The notes beneath the pieces were generated by a model that saw only the letters and a list, made by a program, of their open reading frames with translations, made no database searches and was not told the DNA's origin. From Sinomicrobium sp. (lineage in GTDB: Bacteria; Bacteroidota; Bacteroidia; Flavobacteriales; Flavobacteriaceae): a stretch of DNA of 37,425 bases. Position numbers and translations under genes: made by a program. The stretch is taken from assembly GCA_029266035.1 (NCBI GenBank), contig JAJUFH010000028.1, positions 1-37,425 on the forward strand, in the 5' to 3' direction. This document shows, piece by piece, positions 24,393 to 32,938 of this stretch (its first letter is position 1; every line of letters starts with the position of its first letter).

Positions 24393-25961
24393 TTAATGTA
24401 TTTCGCGATCCTTGCCTCCTAAATAAGGACAATCTTTGAGTTTTTGCATGCTTTCAAAAGGCACCTTTACCTTGTTGTATTGATAGGTGGCTGCAAGGGT
24501 TTGGGTGAGGTTGCGGTCACCCACGCTAATGTCTACATCGTACATGGTAAACTGGCAGGGGTGTTCGTAACCACAGGCATGGGTTATTTCGAGTAATTCT
24601 TTTCTAAAAGTGTCAAAATACTGTGCCAATCGATCTGATTTGAGCGGTATATTAATACCTCTCTGTAGCCATTTGCTCTGCGTAGCCACTCCACTGGGGC
24701 ATCTGTTGGTGTGACAAGCTTGAGCCTGTATACAGCCTATACTCATCATAGCCTCTCTGGCGACATTGATACAATCAGCTCCCATGGCAAAGGCCATAGC
24801 TGCTTTTGCCGGAAAACCGAGCTTCGCACTGGCTATAAAGACGATACGGTCTGCAATGTCCATTTCTTTGAATATTCTGTACACATCGCTAAAACCGTAT
24901 ACCCAGGGCAGAGAGACGTGGTCGGCAAAGCTGGGAGGTGCAGCACCGGTTCCACCTTCTCCTCCATCTATGGTGATAAAATCTGGTCCCTTTCCAGTTT
25001 TTTTCATCAATTCAGCCAGTTCCTTCCATTCGTCCAGTTTACCTATGGCGGCCTTTATACCAACCGGTAAACCAGTTTCTCTTGCGATGTCTTCTACAAA
25101 ATTTACAAGTTCCTTCACTGTGGAAAAAGCAGTGTGTGCCGCCGGAGAAATAACGTCTTTACCCATGGGAACATGTCTGATCTCAGAAATTTCTTTGGTG
25201 ATCTTTTGAGCGGGGAGTACCCCTCCTTTTCCCGGTTTTGCTCCCTGCGACAGTTTTATTTCAATAGCGCGTACAAAAGGATTGTCTTCGACGAGTTTTT
25301 TGAGCTTTGCCATAGAAAAATTTCCCTCGTCGTCGCGAATACCAAAATAACCGGTACCGATTTGAAAAACGACATCCGCACCGTTGGAGTGATAGGGAGA
25401 CAGCCCCCCCTCACCAGTATTGTGATAGGCTCCGGTTTTTTTCGCACCTTGATTCATCGAAGTCACTGCACGAGCCGATAGCGAACCAAAACTCATGGCA
25501 GAAATATTGATTACCGATCCCGGGCGGTATAATTTTTTTCTCTTGTGATATTCGCCCATTACCTTAGCACAAGGCAGAAAGTACTTGTCGGAATAGTTGG
25601 GATGATTTTCCTTGACCTTAAACGGAATAAATGCATTGTTGACAAAGATAAACTGATGTGAATAGATATCTCGATCGGTACCGAAACTCTCGTAGTTGTT
25701 TTCGTTTTTTGCAGAAGCGTATATCCAGCCTCTCTCTATACGGTTGAAAGGTAGTTCTTCTCGATTGTTGGCAACGAGGTACTGCCGGAGTTCCGGACCT
25801 ATGCTTTCGAGTAAATAGCGCAAATGCCCTACTATGGGAAAATTGTGGCTTATGGTATGCGATTTTTGGACAAATACATCGCGAATGGCTACAAGGACAA
25901 GAAAAATAAGAACCCATCCCCACCAAGGGATATTACCCAGGAAAAGCAAAGGTGCATGCAT
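24393..25961 (-). CDS. FMN-binding glutamate synthase family protein
   Basis: A 522-residue protein with an N-terminal hydrophobic anchor (about 13-26, WGWVLIFLVLVAI) and a glutamate-synthase-like FMN barrel (about 80-500). Signatures are NISAMSFGSLSARAV, HNTGEGGLSPYH, IDGGEGGTGAAPPSF and the cysteine cluster CHTNRCPSGVATQ, where Fe-S ligands lie in true glutamate synthases. It lacks the glutaminase and C-terminal domains of GltB, so it is a stand-alone FMN domain protein with unknown substrate, possibly membrane-bound. A TATCTTTG -7 element lies 60 bases upstream. It stands alone between the convergent rhomboid gene and the DinB gene. Confidence 0.88.
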   Translation of the reverse strand: MHAPLLFLGNIPWWGWVLIFLVLVAIRDVFVQKSHTISHNFPIVGHLRYLLESIGPELRQYLVANNREELPFNRIERGWIYASAKNENNYESFGTDRDIYSHQFIFVNNAFIPFKVKENHPNYSDKYFLPCAKVMGEYHKRKKLYRPGSVINISAMSFGSLSARAVTSMNQGAKKTGAYHNTGEGGLSPYHSNGADVVFQIGTGYFGIRDDEGNFSMAKLKKLVEDNPFVRAIEIKLSQGAKPGKGGVLPAQKITKEISEIRHVPMGKDVISPAAHTAFSTVKELVNFVEDIARETGLPVGIKAAIGKLDEWKELAELMKKTGKGPDFITIDGGEGGTGAAPPSFADHVSLPWVYGFSDVYRIFKEMDIADRIVFIASAKLGFPAKAAMAFAMGADCINVAREAMMSIGCIQAQACHTNRCPSGVATQSKWLQRGINIPLKSDRLAQYFDTFRKELLEITHACGYEHPCQFTMYDVDISVGDRNLTQTLAATYQYNKVKVPFESMQKLKDCPYLGGKDREIH

Positions 25962-26020
25962 AATGGTCGATAATTTGAAAATAAAGGGCGAGTGCCGCCT
26001 TCTGTTGTTAACTTACAGAA

Positions 26021-26028
26021 CAAAGATA
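26021..26028 (-). promoter_or_regulatory. -7 element for the FMN glutamate-synthase-like gene
   Basis: Minus-strand TATCTTTG fits TAnnTTTG and lies 60 bases upstream of the ATG, between this gene and the stop of the DinB gene. No clear -33 element. Confidence 0.45.
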
Positions 26029-26071
26029 CTAAAATTAAATACGAATCCGGATGCCCTCGCCCTTTATATAT

Positions 26072-26578
26072 TTATAATAAACCTTTGTTTTCCTCTCGTT
26101 CCCAGAACGGAGGTGGGGTTAGTCCAAGTGCTCTGAGATACACATACCCCTGTCCGCGATGGTGTATTTCATTGTCTATAAAATACAGTAAGGAAGCGTA
26201 TATAGGGTATTCATATAGACCAAAAGCCGACTCCACTACCTCAAAGCGTCCTTCCGGTATCTGTGGCCAAAGTGTGTCGATACGCTCTGTGGTTTTATCC
26301 CACAACTTGAGAATTTCCTCCTTGGTTTTTGGGGTAGGTATACTTTCCATATCTTCCCATTTTCCGGAAACAATTCCTTCTATCCCGGGTAGCGCGATCT
26401 TAATCATTTCCATCGCCATTTCAGAGAAGGGACGCATACCTCCTATACTGAAGTGATAAAGGTCCTTTTCAGGAAATGCTTCTATGACTTGTCTGGTCAG
26501 CCTTCGATGTCCTTGCCAATGAGTGTAAAGCATTTCTGAAGAAATTACATTTTGCTGATTGATGCTGTTCTCTTTCAT
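26072..26578 (-). CDS. DinB-family protein
   Basis: A 168-residue four-helix protein of the DinB/YfiT type. Metal-site histidines are plausible: one in YTHWQGHRRLTRQ (about 18-30), one in DLYHFSIGG, and the C-terminal NEIHHRGQGYVYLRALG. The last motif (HHRGQ with LR) is diagnostic of the family. These proteins bind a metal; some are thiol S-transferases, but this member's reaction is unknown. It is followed by the FMN glutamate-synthase-like gene on the same strand after about 110 bases that include that gene's own promoter, so it is probably a separate transcript. Confidence 0.85.
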   Translation of the reverse strand: MKENSINQQNVISSEMLYTHWQGHRRLTRQVIEAFPEKDLYHFSIGGMRPFSEMAMEMIKIALPGIEGIVSGKWEDMESIPTPKTKEEILKLWDKTTERIDTLWPQIPEGRFEVVESAFGLYEYPIYASLLYFIDNEIHHRGQGYVYLRALGLTPPPFWEREENKGLL

Positions 26579-26982
26579 AATATTGATGTTTTATGGTTTC
26601 TGATACAAAGAAAACAACAGCGAGTGACAGCCCTTTGTCAGTAGTGTTTTAGTTGATTAGTTTTTAGTTTTTGGTTTGGGTAGAATAAATTGTCTTTGTG
26701 CGGCGTCGCTTGTGAGCGGTATTCCTTTTTAAAAAAAATTATTTGCTATTGTAAAGTATTGCGCTTTATTTTTTTGACTTTTAGTGTATTGTGTACCCTT
26801 TTGTGGTCTTTAGTATCGGTGAGCATACCGTATGGCTACTGAATGAGAATTGAAGGTATATTATGTTTGTAGTGTGGTAAAACCCTTTCGGACAGATGAC
26901 GATTTCGATATTTGAATCGGTTCAGTGTCCGTTAGCATTTAGTATCTTTCAGGGGGGTGACTAAAATTTAAAAAAGTTTATC
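26579..26982. other. 404-base intergenic region with a structured leader
   Basis: No credible protein gene. It holds a possible TATGTTTG -7 element (26862-26869, plus) and, downstream of it, a two-part stem-loop at 26889-26931. It is AT-rich between 26720 and 26790. Nothing else was recognised. Confidence 0.5.
26889..26931 (+). promoter_or_regulatory. Two-part stem-loop in the leader of the ABC ATPase gene
   Basis: CGGACA (26889-26894) pairs with TGTCCG (26926-26931). Inside it CGATT (26900-26904) pairs with AATCG (26915-26919), closing a 10-base loop. The structure lies between a candidate -7 element and the start at 26983. It matches no riboswitch class I recognise. Confidence 0.4.
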
Positions 26983-28488
26983 ATGATATATTGCGATCAG
27001 CTTGCTCTCGCTTACCGAGGGAATGCAATACTCGATTGTATAAGTTTCCGTCTGCCAGAGGGAGCTTCTTTGGCAATAGTAGGGGAGTCGGGTTCTGGAA
27101 AGACTACGCTTTGTAGGATACTTGCGGGTAAGATACAACCTTCTTCGGGAACATACGGTGGTATATCGAGCGTGGAAATGGTGGAACAGCAAGATCAGTT
27201 TCTCGCCATTTCCGGACGGGGTAATACCCATTACAGTCAGCGGTATGAAGCCCAAGACAATTCGGGGATGCCGGAGGTGTACACTTATCTGAAAGTTGTA
27301 GCCAAGGAAACGGGAGCTTCTGAGGAAGTGCTTGAGCAGGCGATTTCCCAAACACAAATAGGGCATATACTGAAGCGCAAGCTACTTCAGTTGAGCAATG
27401 GAGAGCGAAAGCGCACCCAATTGGCTGCAGCTTTGCTAAGGGCTCCGAAACTGCTTATTCTCGATCAGCCCTTTGTGGGCTTAGACGCTAAGTCGAGAGC
27501 GCATATCGACAGCTTGCTGAAAGAGCTCTCCAAATCTATGACGCTTGTCATTATCTGTGGGGGAGAACAAGTGCCCGACGATATAGACAAGGTGTTGGAG
27601 CTAGAGAAGGGGCGGCTAAAACAGTATGTAGATAGAGCGCATTACACTGCAGTGGCAAATAAACAGGTGGTGCTGAAAGACAACAGTTGGTTTGAACAAC
27701 TACGGCCTTATGCTACTAGCCGAAAGTACGATGTGGTGGTAGGAATGGAACAGGTGAATGTCCATTTAGGCGGACAACACATCCTCAAAGATATCGATTG
27801 GACGGTGAAGTCTGGAGAACGTTGGGCGTTAACAGGACACAACGGTGCGGGAAAAACTACGCTATTGAGTCTTGTCACAGCCGATAACCCTCAGGGGTAT
27901 AACAACAAGCTAATTCTGTTCGACCGAAGGAGGGGAACAGGAGAGAGTATCTGGGATATCAAAAAAGAAATAGGTTTTGTGTCGGCGGAGCTCCATCTCT
28001 ATTTTTTAAGAGGAAAGGGAATATTAAATACCATTCCCGGAATTAATGGCAGGAATAGGGAAACCTATAGTAGTCTGAGTTGTCTGGACGTTATTGTTTC
28101 CGGGTTTAAAGATGAGGTAGGTGTGGTGAGTAAAGCTTCGGAATACCAGTTGAATCTGGCCGAACAATGGTTGTCTGTTCTCGGGCTCGAGCGTTTGAAA
28201 GAGAGTAATTTTGCTCATGCCTCATTGGGCGAGCAGCGTTGTATACTCTTGGCTAGGGCACTGGTAAAATGTCCTTCACTTCTTATTCTCGACGAACCCT
28301 TGCAGGGATTGGATGAACAGCAAATTGCATATTTTAAGGCCTTGCTCAACCGACTTTGTGAAGCGCTGGGTACGACCATGATATTTGTGTCGCATTACAA
28401 CGGTGAGATTCCGGAATGTGTGAATAACAAACTGACCCTCGACCAGGGGAGGGTAGTGGAATGCGGAGTGTTCAATCGGGGCAATTAA
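26983..28488 (+). CDS. ModF-like protein with two ABC ATPase domains
   Basis: A 501-residue cytoplasmic protein with two nucleotide-binding domains. The first (about 1-215) has Walker A GESGSGKTT at 34-42 and signature LSNGERKR, but Walker B ends in Asp161-Gln162 instead of Asp-Glu, and no H-loop histidine is visible in LVIICGG. The second (about 240-500) is complete, with GHNGAGKTT, SLGEQR, LILDEP and an FVSHYNG H-loop. The plan matches E. coli ModF, long linked to the molybdate locus but of unclear function. There are no membrane domains and no molybdate transporter nearby. A strong terminator follows. Confidence 0.85.
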   Translation: MIYCDQLALAYRGNAILDCISFRLPEGASLAIVGESGSGKTTLCRILAGKIQPSSGTYGGISSVEMVEQQDQFLAISGRGNTHYSQRYEAQDNSGMPEVYTYLKVVAKETGASEEVLEQAISQTQIGHILKRKLLQLSNGERKRTQLAAALLRAPKLLILDQPFVGLDAKSRAHIDSLLKELSKSMTLVIICGGEQVPDDIDKVLELEKGRLKQYVDRAHYTAVANKQVVLKDNSWFEQLRPYATSRKYDVVVGMEQVNVHLGGQHILKDIDWTVKSGERWALTGHNGAGKTTLLSLVTADNPQGYNNKLILFDRRRGTGESIWDIKKEIGFVSAELHLYFLRGKGILNTIPGINGRNRETYSSLSCLDVIVSGFKDEVGVVSKASEYQLNLAEQWLSVLGLERLKESNFAHASLGEQRCILLARALVKCPSLLILDEPLQGLDEQQIAYFKALLNRLCEALGTTMIFVSHYNGEIPECVNNKLTLDQGRVVECGVFNRGN

Positions 28489-28526
28489 AGGATGTTTGAT
28501 ATACTTTGTTCTCCTTTTGGAACAAA

Positions 28527-28563
28527 AAAGCCTGACAGCTTGATTGAGAAGCTGTCAGGCTTT
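28527..28563. terminator. Bidirectional Rho-independent terminator
   Basis: A perfect 15-base stem (28527-28541 with 28549-28563, core GCCTGACAGCTT) with a 7-base loop and A/T tracts on both sides. It lies between the convergent ABC ATPase and PPIase genes and should stop transcription from both. Confidence 0.92.
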
Positions 28564-28580
28564 ATTTATTTTATCTCTTA

Positions 28581-29720
28581 TTATTCTGCGGTTCCGATGA
28601 TTTCGAGATCAAAAACCAGGTCTGCATTGGGAGGTATTATCCCGCCGGCACCAGCTTCTCCATAACCGAGATGTGAAGGGATAAAGAGCCTGGCTTTGTC
28701 GCCTATATTCATCTGTAACAAGCCTTCTCTAAAGCCCGCAATAAGAGGAGAATCTTTTCCGTAAAGCATCGGGATAGGATCGTATCCACCGCGTTGTTTT
28801 CTGATAGGATCTACACCGCCGAACTTTTTAGCTATATCTTCCAAGTTTGAGTCAAACAATTTTCCGGAGTCGAGGTAACCGGCATAGTTAACTTCTACAT
28901 AGCTTCCTTCCTGTGGTTTTTTGCCGTTTTCAGCTTTGTTTAAGAAAAGTACTTTCAAACCGCTGGGGAGTTCTTCGGCTTCGTTTTTTTGCGTAGCGAA
29001 TTCCTCTGCCATGGTATCGGCAGCTGCCTGTATTTGCTCTTCTTTTTCGTTTACCTCGTCAAAGTACTCGTTCATTACTTTTACGGCATCAAACTTTTTA
29101 GCTTCCTTGCCATTTCTTATAATGGTTACGCTTTCCATAACCACGTCTTCTACCGGTTTGTCATTGCCCGGAGTGGTTTTTACATTGGCGATACTGTCTA
29201 CTACTTCCAGTCCCTTTACAATTTTTCCAAACACGGTATGAATACCGTCGAGGTGTGGGGTAGCGGTATGCGTAATAAAAAACTGACTGCCGTTAGTTCC
29301 CGGACCGGCATTGGCCATAGAGAGTATCCCTTTGCTGTCGTGTGTCAGACTGTCTACAATCTCATTTTTAAATTTGTATCCGGGTCCACCCATACCGGTT
29401 CCGGTAGGGTCTCCTCCCTGTAACATAAAATCTTTTATGACCCGGTGAAAAATTAGTCCGTCATAATATTTTTTGTTTTTCAAACTGTCGACCACAAAGG
29501 GATTAGTCCCCTCTGCCAGAGATACGAAGTTGGCGACGGTTACCGGAGTTTGCTCATAGTACAACTGCAGTATCATTTCACCTTTATTGGTCTCTATATC
29601 GGCAAAAATGCCATCGCCGAGATCCGAATGTTGTGTACTTTTGCATCCTAGCATAACCACTGCCAGCAGTAAGAAAATCAGGTTTAATTTTTTCATTTGC
29701 GTATTGTTTATGGTTTTCAT
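28581..29720 (-). CDS. Lipoprotein with cyclophilin and FKBP peptidyl-prolyl isomerase domains
   Basis: A 379-residue protein. The signal peptide ends in VVMLGC (lipobox), then comes a cyclophilin domain (about 35-205, with [15 protein letters not shown] and GTNGSQFFI), an acidic helical linker (about 210-250) and a C-terminal FKBP domain (about 265-378, with [16 protein letters not shown] and [13 protein letters not shown]). It probably helps fold exported proteins in the periplasm or at the outer membrane. The ATG at 29720 overlaps the gldI stop by one base (TAATG); a second in-frame ATG eight codons later is also possible. It shares a transcript with gldI and nrnA. Confidence 0.88.
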   Translation of the reverse strand: MKTINNTQMKKLNLIFLLLAVVMLGCKSTQHSDLGDGIFADIETNKGEMILQLYYEQTPVTVANFVSLAEGTNPFVVDSLKNKKYYDGLIFHRVIKDFMLQGGDPTGTGMGGPGYKFKNEIVDSLTHDSKGILSMANAGPGTNGSQFFITHTATPHLDGIHTVFGKIVKGLEVVDSIANVKTTPGNDKPVEDVVMESVTIIRNGKEAKKFDAVKVMNEYFDEVNEKEEQIQAAADTMAEEFATQKNEAEELPSGLKVLFLNKAENGKKPQEGSYVEVNYAGYLDSGKLFDSNLEDIAKKFGGVDPIRKQRGGYDPIPMLYGKDSPLIAGFREGLLQMNIGDKARLFIPSHLGYGEAGAGGIIPPNADLVFDLEIIGTAE

Positions 29721-30319
29721 TATTCGATGTGTTCTGTGTTAGTTTGTGTTGTACTGTCTTCCGCCCTTTTGAGAATATCTATCAAGCTCACTGTACTCTT
29801 TATCGGAACATTAGTTCCGATGCGATTTTCGTCTCCGTGATAACCATATCCCAAAGCTGAAGGGAACAGAAAACTAGCAGTTTCCCCTTTTTTAAGCAGC
29901 TTTATCGCTGTTCTGAGTCCGGGAAAAAGGGCTTCCTTGTCCACTTCAAAAGTAATGTTTCCTATTTCTTCACTACTGTAAACCACGCTGTTGTCGAGTA
30001 GCCTGATATCGTAATTGACAACGACAATATCGCCAGTTTTTGGAGTATAGGTAGCCGTGCTGTCTCTCTGAGTGTAGTAATACCAATATCCGTTGGAAGA
30101 GGAGAGGTAGTGATGCAGACTGTCTTCGGCTATAAGTTTCTGTATGTGCTCCTGTTCTGCCGCCAACAGGGCTTTGTTCCGCTCCACTGATTTCCTGAAA
30201 AACTCCCCTGTCTTTACCTGAACAGGTCGTCTGGCTTCCGGTTCATTACAAGAGAGGATGTTGTTGCACAGTAACAGTGCGAAAAGAATTTTGAGATGTC
30301 TTATGCCGAGGTTTTTCAT
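29720..30319 (-). CDS. gldI: Gliding-motility-associated FKBP-type PPIase GldI
   Basis: A 199-residue lipoprotein; the signal ends in NILSC (Cys at about 24). The C-terminal FKBP domain (about 95-185) shows [28 protein letters not shown] and LFPSALGYG. GldI is required for gliding in Flavobacterium johnsoniae and is presumed to help fold gliding or type IX secretion proteins. Its start overlaps the nrnA stop (ATGA) and its stop overlaps the next PPIase start, so three genes are tightly coupled. The name rests on the flavobacterial nrnA-gldI-PPIase order and the overall sequence pattern. Confidence 0.85.
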   Translation of the reverse strand: MKNLGIRHLKILFALLLCNNILSCNEPEARRPVQVKTGEFFRKSVERNKALLAAEQEHIQKLIAEDSLHHYLSSSNGYWYYYTQRDSTATYTPKTGDIVVVNYDIRLLDNSVVYSSEEIGNITFEVDKEALFPGLRTAIKLLKKGETASFLFPSALGYGYHGDENRIGTNVPIKSTVSLIDILKRAEDSTTQTNTEHIE

Positions 30320-31329
30320 ACAGTTAGCATTGCTTTGTAATCGCGCAGTAGGTCTGTGAATTTCTCGACGGTTTTTTCCATAGACAAGTCACTTCTTCCA
30401 CCGGCTGCATTGATATGTCCACCTCCGTTATAATGCTTACGCGCGAAATCGTTTACCGAAAAATCACCTTTAGAACGCAACGATATTTTGATAAAGTTTT
30501 CTAAGGTGTCTTCGATAAAAATAACCGCAAAACGAACTCCCTTCAGCGATAGTCCGTAATTGACAAAACCTTCGGTATCTCCTTTTTTAAAACCGTATTG
30601 TTCCAGTTCTTTTCGAGTAAGAGTGATATATACGGTGTTGTATTCTTGGAGTAATACCAAGTTTTTTAGGGCAGTTCCCAAAAGGTGTAAACGGCTCAGA
30701 TTGTTGGTGTCGTACACCGCACTGTGAATCTCTGCATTCTGTGCTCCTCTGTCGATAAGATCGGCAATAACCCTATGGGTAAGGCTGGTAGTAGAGGGGA
30801 AGCGAAACGATCCAGTATCGGTCATAATACCCGTGTACAGACAGCTAGCAATTTCTCTACCAATTGTATTGTGATGCCCCATACTATCTATAAAGTTGTA
30901 AATCATCTCACAGGTAGACCCAATTTGAGGATCTGAATAGACGTAGGTGGCGTAGTTATCCGGCTGTTCGTGATGGTCGATCATCACAAAAGTGGCCTTG
31001 CTCTTTTCAAGGTCTTCTTTCATTTCTTCCACTCGATTTAAGGAGTTGAAATCGAGGGTGAAAATCAGATCGGCCTCTTCGATCAGACGTTTTGCTGTAT
31101 TTTTCTTTGTTTCAAATTTAATGACTTCACTGTCGCCGGGCATCCATTTGAGGAAATCGGGATATTCGTTGGGAGCAATTACCGTTACACTATGGCCTAG
31201 AGACTTGAGATAGTGGTACATGGCCAATGAGGATCCCATGGCATCGCCATCGGGATTTTTATGAGGTATAACGACCACGTTTTGCGGTCTTTCCAGCACG
31301 GATTCCAGTTCTTGTATATTTGTATTCAT
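30316..31329 (-). CDS. nrnA: DHH-family phosphoesterase (NrnA-like oligoribonuclease / pAp phosphatase)
   Basis: A 337-residue two-domain protein. The DHH domain carries HKNPDGDAMGSS (metal ligands His and the two Asp), FTLDFNS and the DHHEQPD signature. The C-terminal DHHA1 domain ends with FARKHYNGGGHINAAGG. NrnA-type enzymes degrade 2-5 nt RNA and dephosphorylate 3'-phosphoadenosine 5'-phosphate; either activity is possible here. It is the first gene of the nrnA-gldI-PPIase transcript, with a 4-base overlap into gldI. The 56-base gap to the folP stop may hold its promoter, but only an imperfect TATCTTAG is visible. Confidence 0.9.
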   Translation of the reverse strand: MNTNIQELESVLERPQNVVVIPHKNPDGDAMGSSLAMYHYLKSLGHSVTVIAPNEYPDFLKWMPGDSEVIKFETKKNTAKRLIEEADLIFTLDFNSLNRVEEMKEDLEKSKATFVMIDHHEQPDNYATYVYSDPQIGSTCEMIYNFIDSMGHHNTIGREIASCLYTGIMTDTGSFRFPSTTSLTHRVIADLIDRGAQNAEIHSAVYDTNNLSRLHLLGTALKNLVLLQEYNTVYITLTRKELEQYGFKKGDTEGFVNYGLSLKGVRFAVIFIEDTLENFIKISLRSKGDFSVNDFARKHYNGGGHINAAGGRSDLSMEKTVEKFTDLLRDYKAMLTV

Positions 31330-31385
31330 AAGGGGCTAAGATACGACTTCTGTCGGTTTTTTATAAAAAATAGAACTTTACTTCA

Positions 31386-32225
31386 TCAGGAGGTTGTCTG
31401 GGCATTCAACTGTGTGACAATCTCAATACTCTGCACTGCTTCCTTTACATCGTGAACTCTTAGGATGCCGATTCCCTTCAATAGTGCTATGGTGTTTACT
31501 ACTGTGGTACCCGACAGTGCTTCGTCGGGTGAGATATCGAGCAAGCGATAAATCATAGATTTTCTGCTCACCCCGACCAGTACAGGTAGTCCGGTTTGAT
31601 GTAGCAATTCCATTTGGTTGAGCAATTCGTAATTGTGTTTTAGCGTCTTGGCAAAGCCGAAGCCAGGATCGATGATGATATCGTCAATTCCGGCCTCTCT
31701 TGCCTTTGATATCTTTTCGGAAAAGTAGTATAGAACTTCTTTTGCTACATTGTCGTATTGCGGATTTTGCTGCATGTTTTGAGGGGTTCCTTTCATATGC
31801 ATCATAATATAGGGAACGCGTAGGTCGGCTACGGTGGCAAACATTTCCGGATCCAGATTTCCCGAAGCTATATCGTTTACTATCGCAGCACCTTCCTGTA
31901 CGCAGATTCGAGCTACAGAAGCCCTAAAAGTGTCTACCGATATCAGTGTGTTTGGAAAGTGTTTCAACACTGAGCTGACCACCGGAACAATGCGCTGTTT
32001 TTCTTCCTCTTCAGAGACGTGATCTGCTCCGGGACGGGAACTGTAGGCGCCTATATCGATAAAATGCGCTCCTTCATACAGCATTTTTTCAGTCTGTTTG
32101 AGTATGGCGGATTCCCGCTGATACCGCCCTCCGTCAAAAAATGAGTCGGGAGTAATGTTGAGGATGCCCATCACTTTTGGGCTACTGAGGTCGATAAGTT
32201 TTCCTTTGCAGTTGATAGTCGTCAT
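31386..32225 (-). CDS. folP: Dihydropteroate synthase
   Basis: About 279 residues from the ATG at 32225; the longer frame (to 32291) adds unrelated residues upstream. It is the folate-pathway enzyme that joins p-aminobenzoate to dihydropterin pyrophosphate. Motifs are MGILNITPDSFFDGG, DIGAYSSRPGAD, IVNDIASG, DPGFGFAKT and GVSRKSMI, all in the expected order along a TIM barrel. The length is standard. It lies on the minus strand before nrnA and diverges from the DUF1599 gene. No other folate genes are close by. Confidence 0.95.
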   Translation of the reverse strand: MTTINCKGKLIDLSSPKVMGILNITPDSFFDGGRYQRESAILKQTEKMLYEGAHFIDIGAYSSRPGADHVSEEEEKQRIVPVVSSVLKHFPNTLISVDTFRASVARICVQEGAAIVNDIASGNLDPEMFATVADLRVPYIMMHMKGTPQNMQQNPQYDNVAKEVLYYFSEKISKAREAGIDDIIIDPGFGFAKTLKHNYELLNQMELLHQTGLPVLVGVSRKSMIYRLLDISPDEALSGTTVVNTIALLKGIGILRVHDVKEAVQSIEIVTQLNAQTTS

Positions 32226-32363
32226 AAAAAAGTGGGCTATATTATCGCACCGTAAAATTAGGGCAATATTTTTAGCTTGTAGAGACTGCAATGCTAAATT
32301 TTCCCAATAGGGTTGAGCATTTCAAAAAATTAATCGAAATTTACACCAAATACTCAAATCGAT

Positions 32364-32900
32364 ATGCAGCATACATCAGCGCAGTACGACGAGGTGATAG
32401 CCACCTGTAGAGAACTGTTTACACACAAGATGAAAGATTACGGCAGCGCTTGGCGAATATTGAGACTGCCTTCACTCACTGATCAGATTTTTATAAAAGC
32501 CCAGAGAATACGCAGTCTTCAGGAGAAAAAAATGAGAAAGGTAGACGAGGGAGAGGCTTCTGAATTTATCGGAATTGTCAATTATGCAGTGATGGCTCTC
32601 ATACAGTTGCAAAAAGACGTGGCCGCTCAGCCAGATATGGGAGTCGAAGAAGCCACAGCATTATACGACAGTATGACTGCCGAGACCAAAACTTTGATGG
32701 AAGCCAAAAATCACGATTACGGCGAGGCTTGGCGAGATATGAGAGTGAGCTCGTTTACTGATCTCATTCTTCAGAAGATACTCCGCGTAAAACAGATTGA
32801 GGATAACGAGGGTAAAACCACGGTTAGTGAGGGTATAGCAGCCAATTACCAAGATATGATAAACTATGCTGTGTTTGCCTTGATTAAACTAAACTCCTAA
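32364..32900 (+). CDS. DUF1599 protein with two tandem copies of the domain
   Basis: A 178-residue protein formed of two similar halves (about 8-85 and 95-176). Each has a KxxDYGxAWRxxRxxSxTDxI core, then RIRSLQ or RVKQIE, and ends NYAVMALIQL or NYAVFALIKL. DUF1599 is described as nucleotide-modification-associated in databases, but no biochemical function is established to my knowledge. The halves are clearly an internal duplication. It leads a rightward group with the DoxX/MauE-like gene (38-base gap) and the thioredoxin. The 138 bases upstream hold no full promoter match. Confidence 0.85.
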   Translation: MQHTSAQYDEVIATCRELFTHKMKDYGSAWRILRLPSLTDQIFIKAQRIRSLQEKKMRKVDEGEASEFIGIVNYAVMALIQLQKDVAAQPDMGVEEATALYDSMTAETKTLMEAKNHDYGEAWRDMRVSSFTDLILQKILRVKQIEDNEGKTTVSEGIAANYQDMINYAVFALIKLNS

Positions 32901-32938
32901 GAGATAAAGACGGAGGTCTTAAACAAAAATTTACAACT

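Noticed and set aside
24374-24395. Possible terminator between the rhomboid and FMN glutamate-synthase-like genes
   Set aside because: Only a 7-base A/T-only stem is possible; too weak to call.
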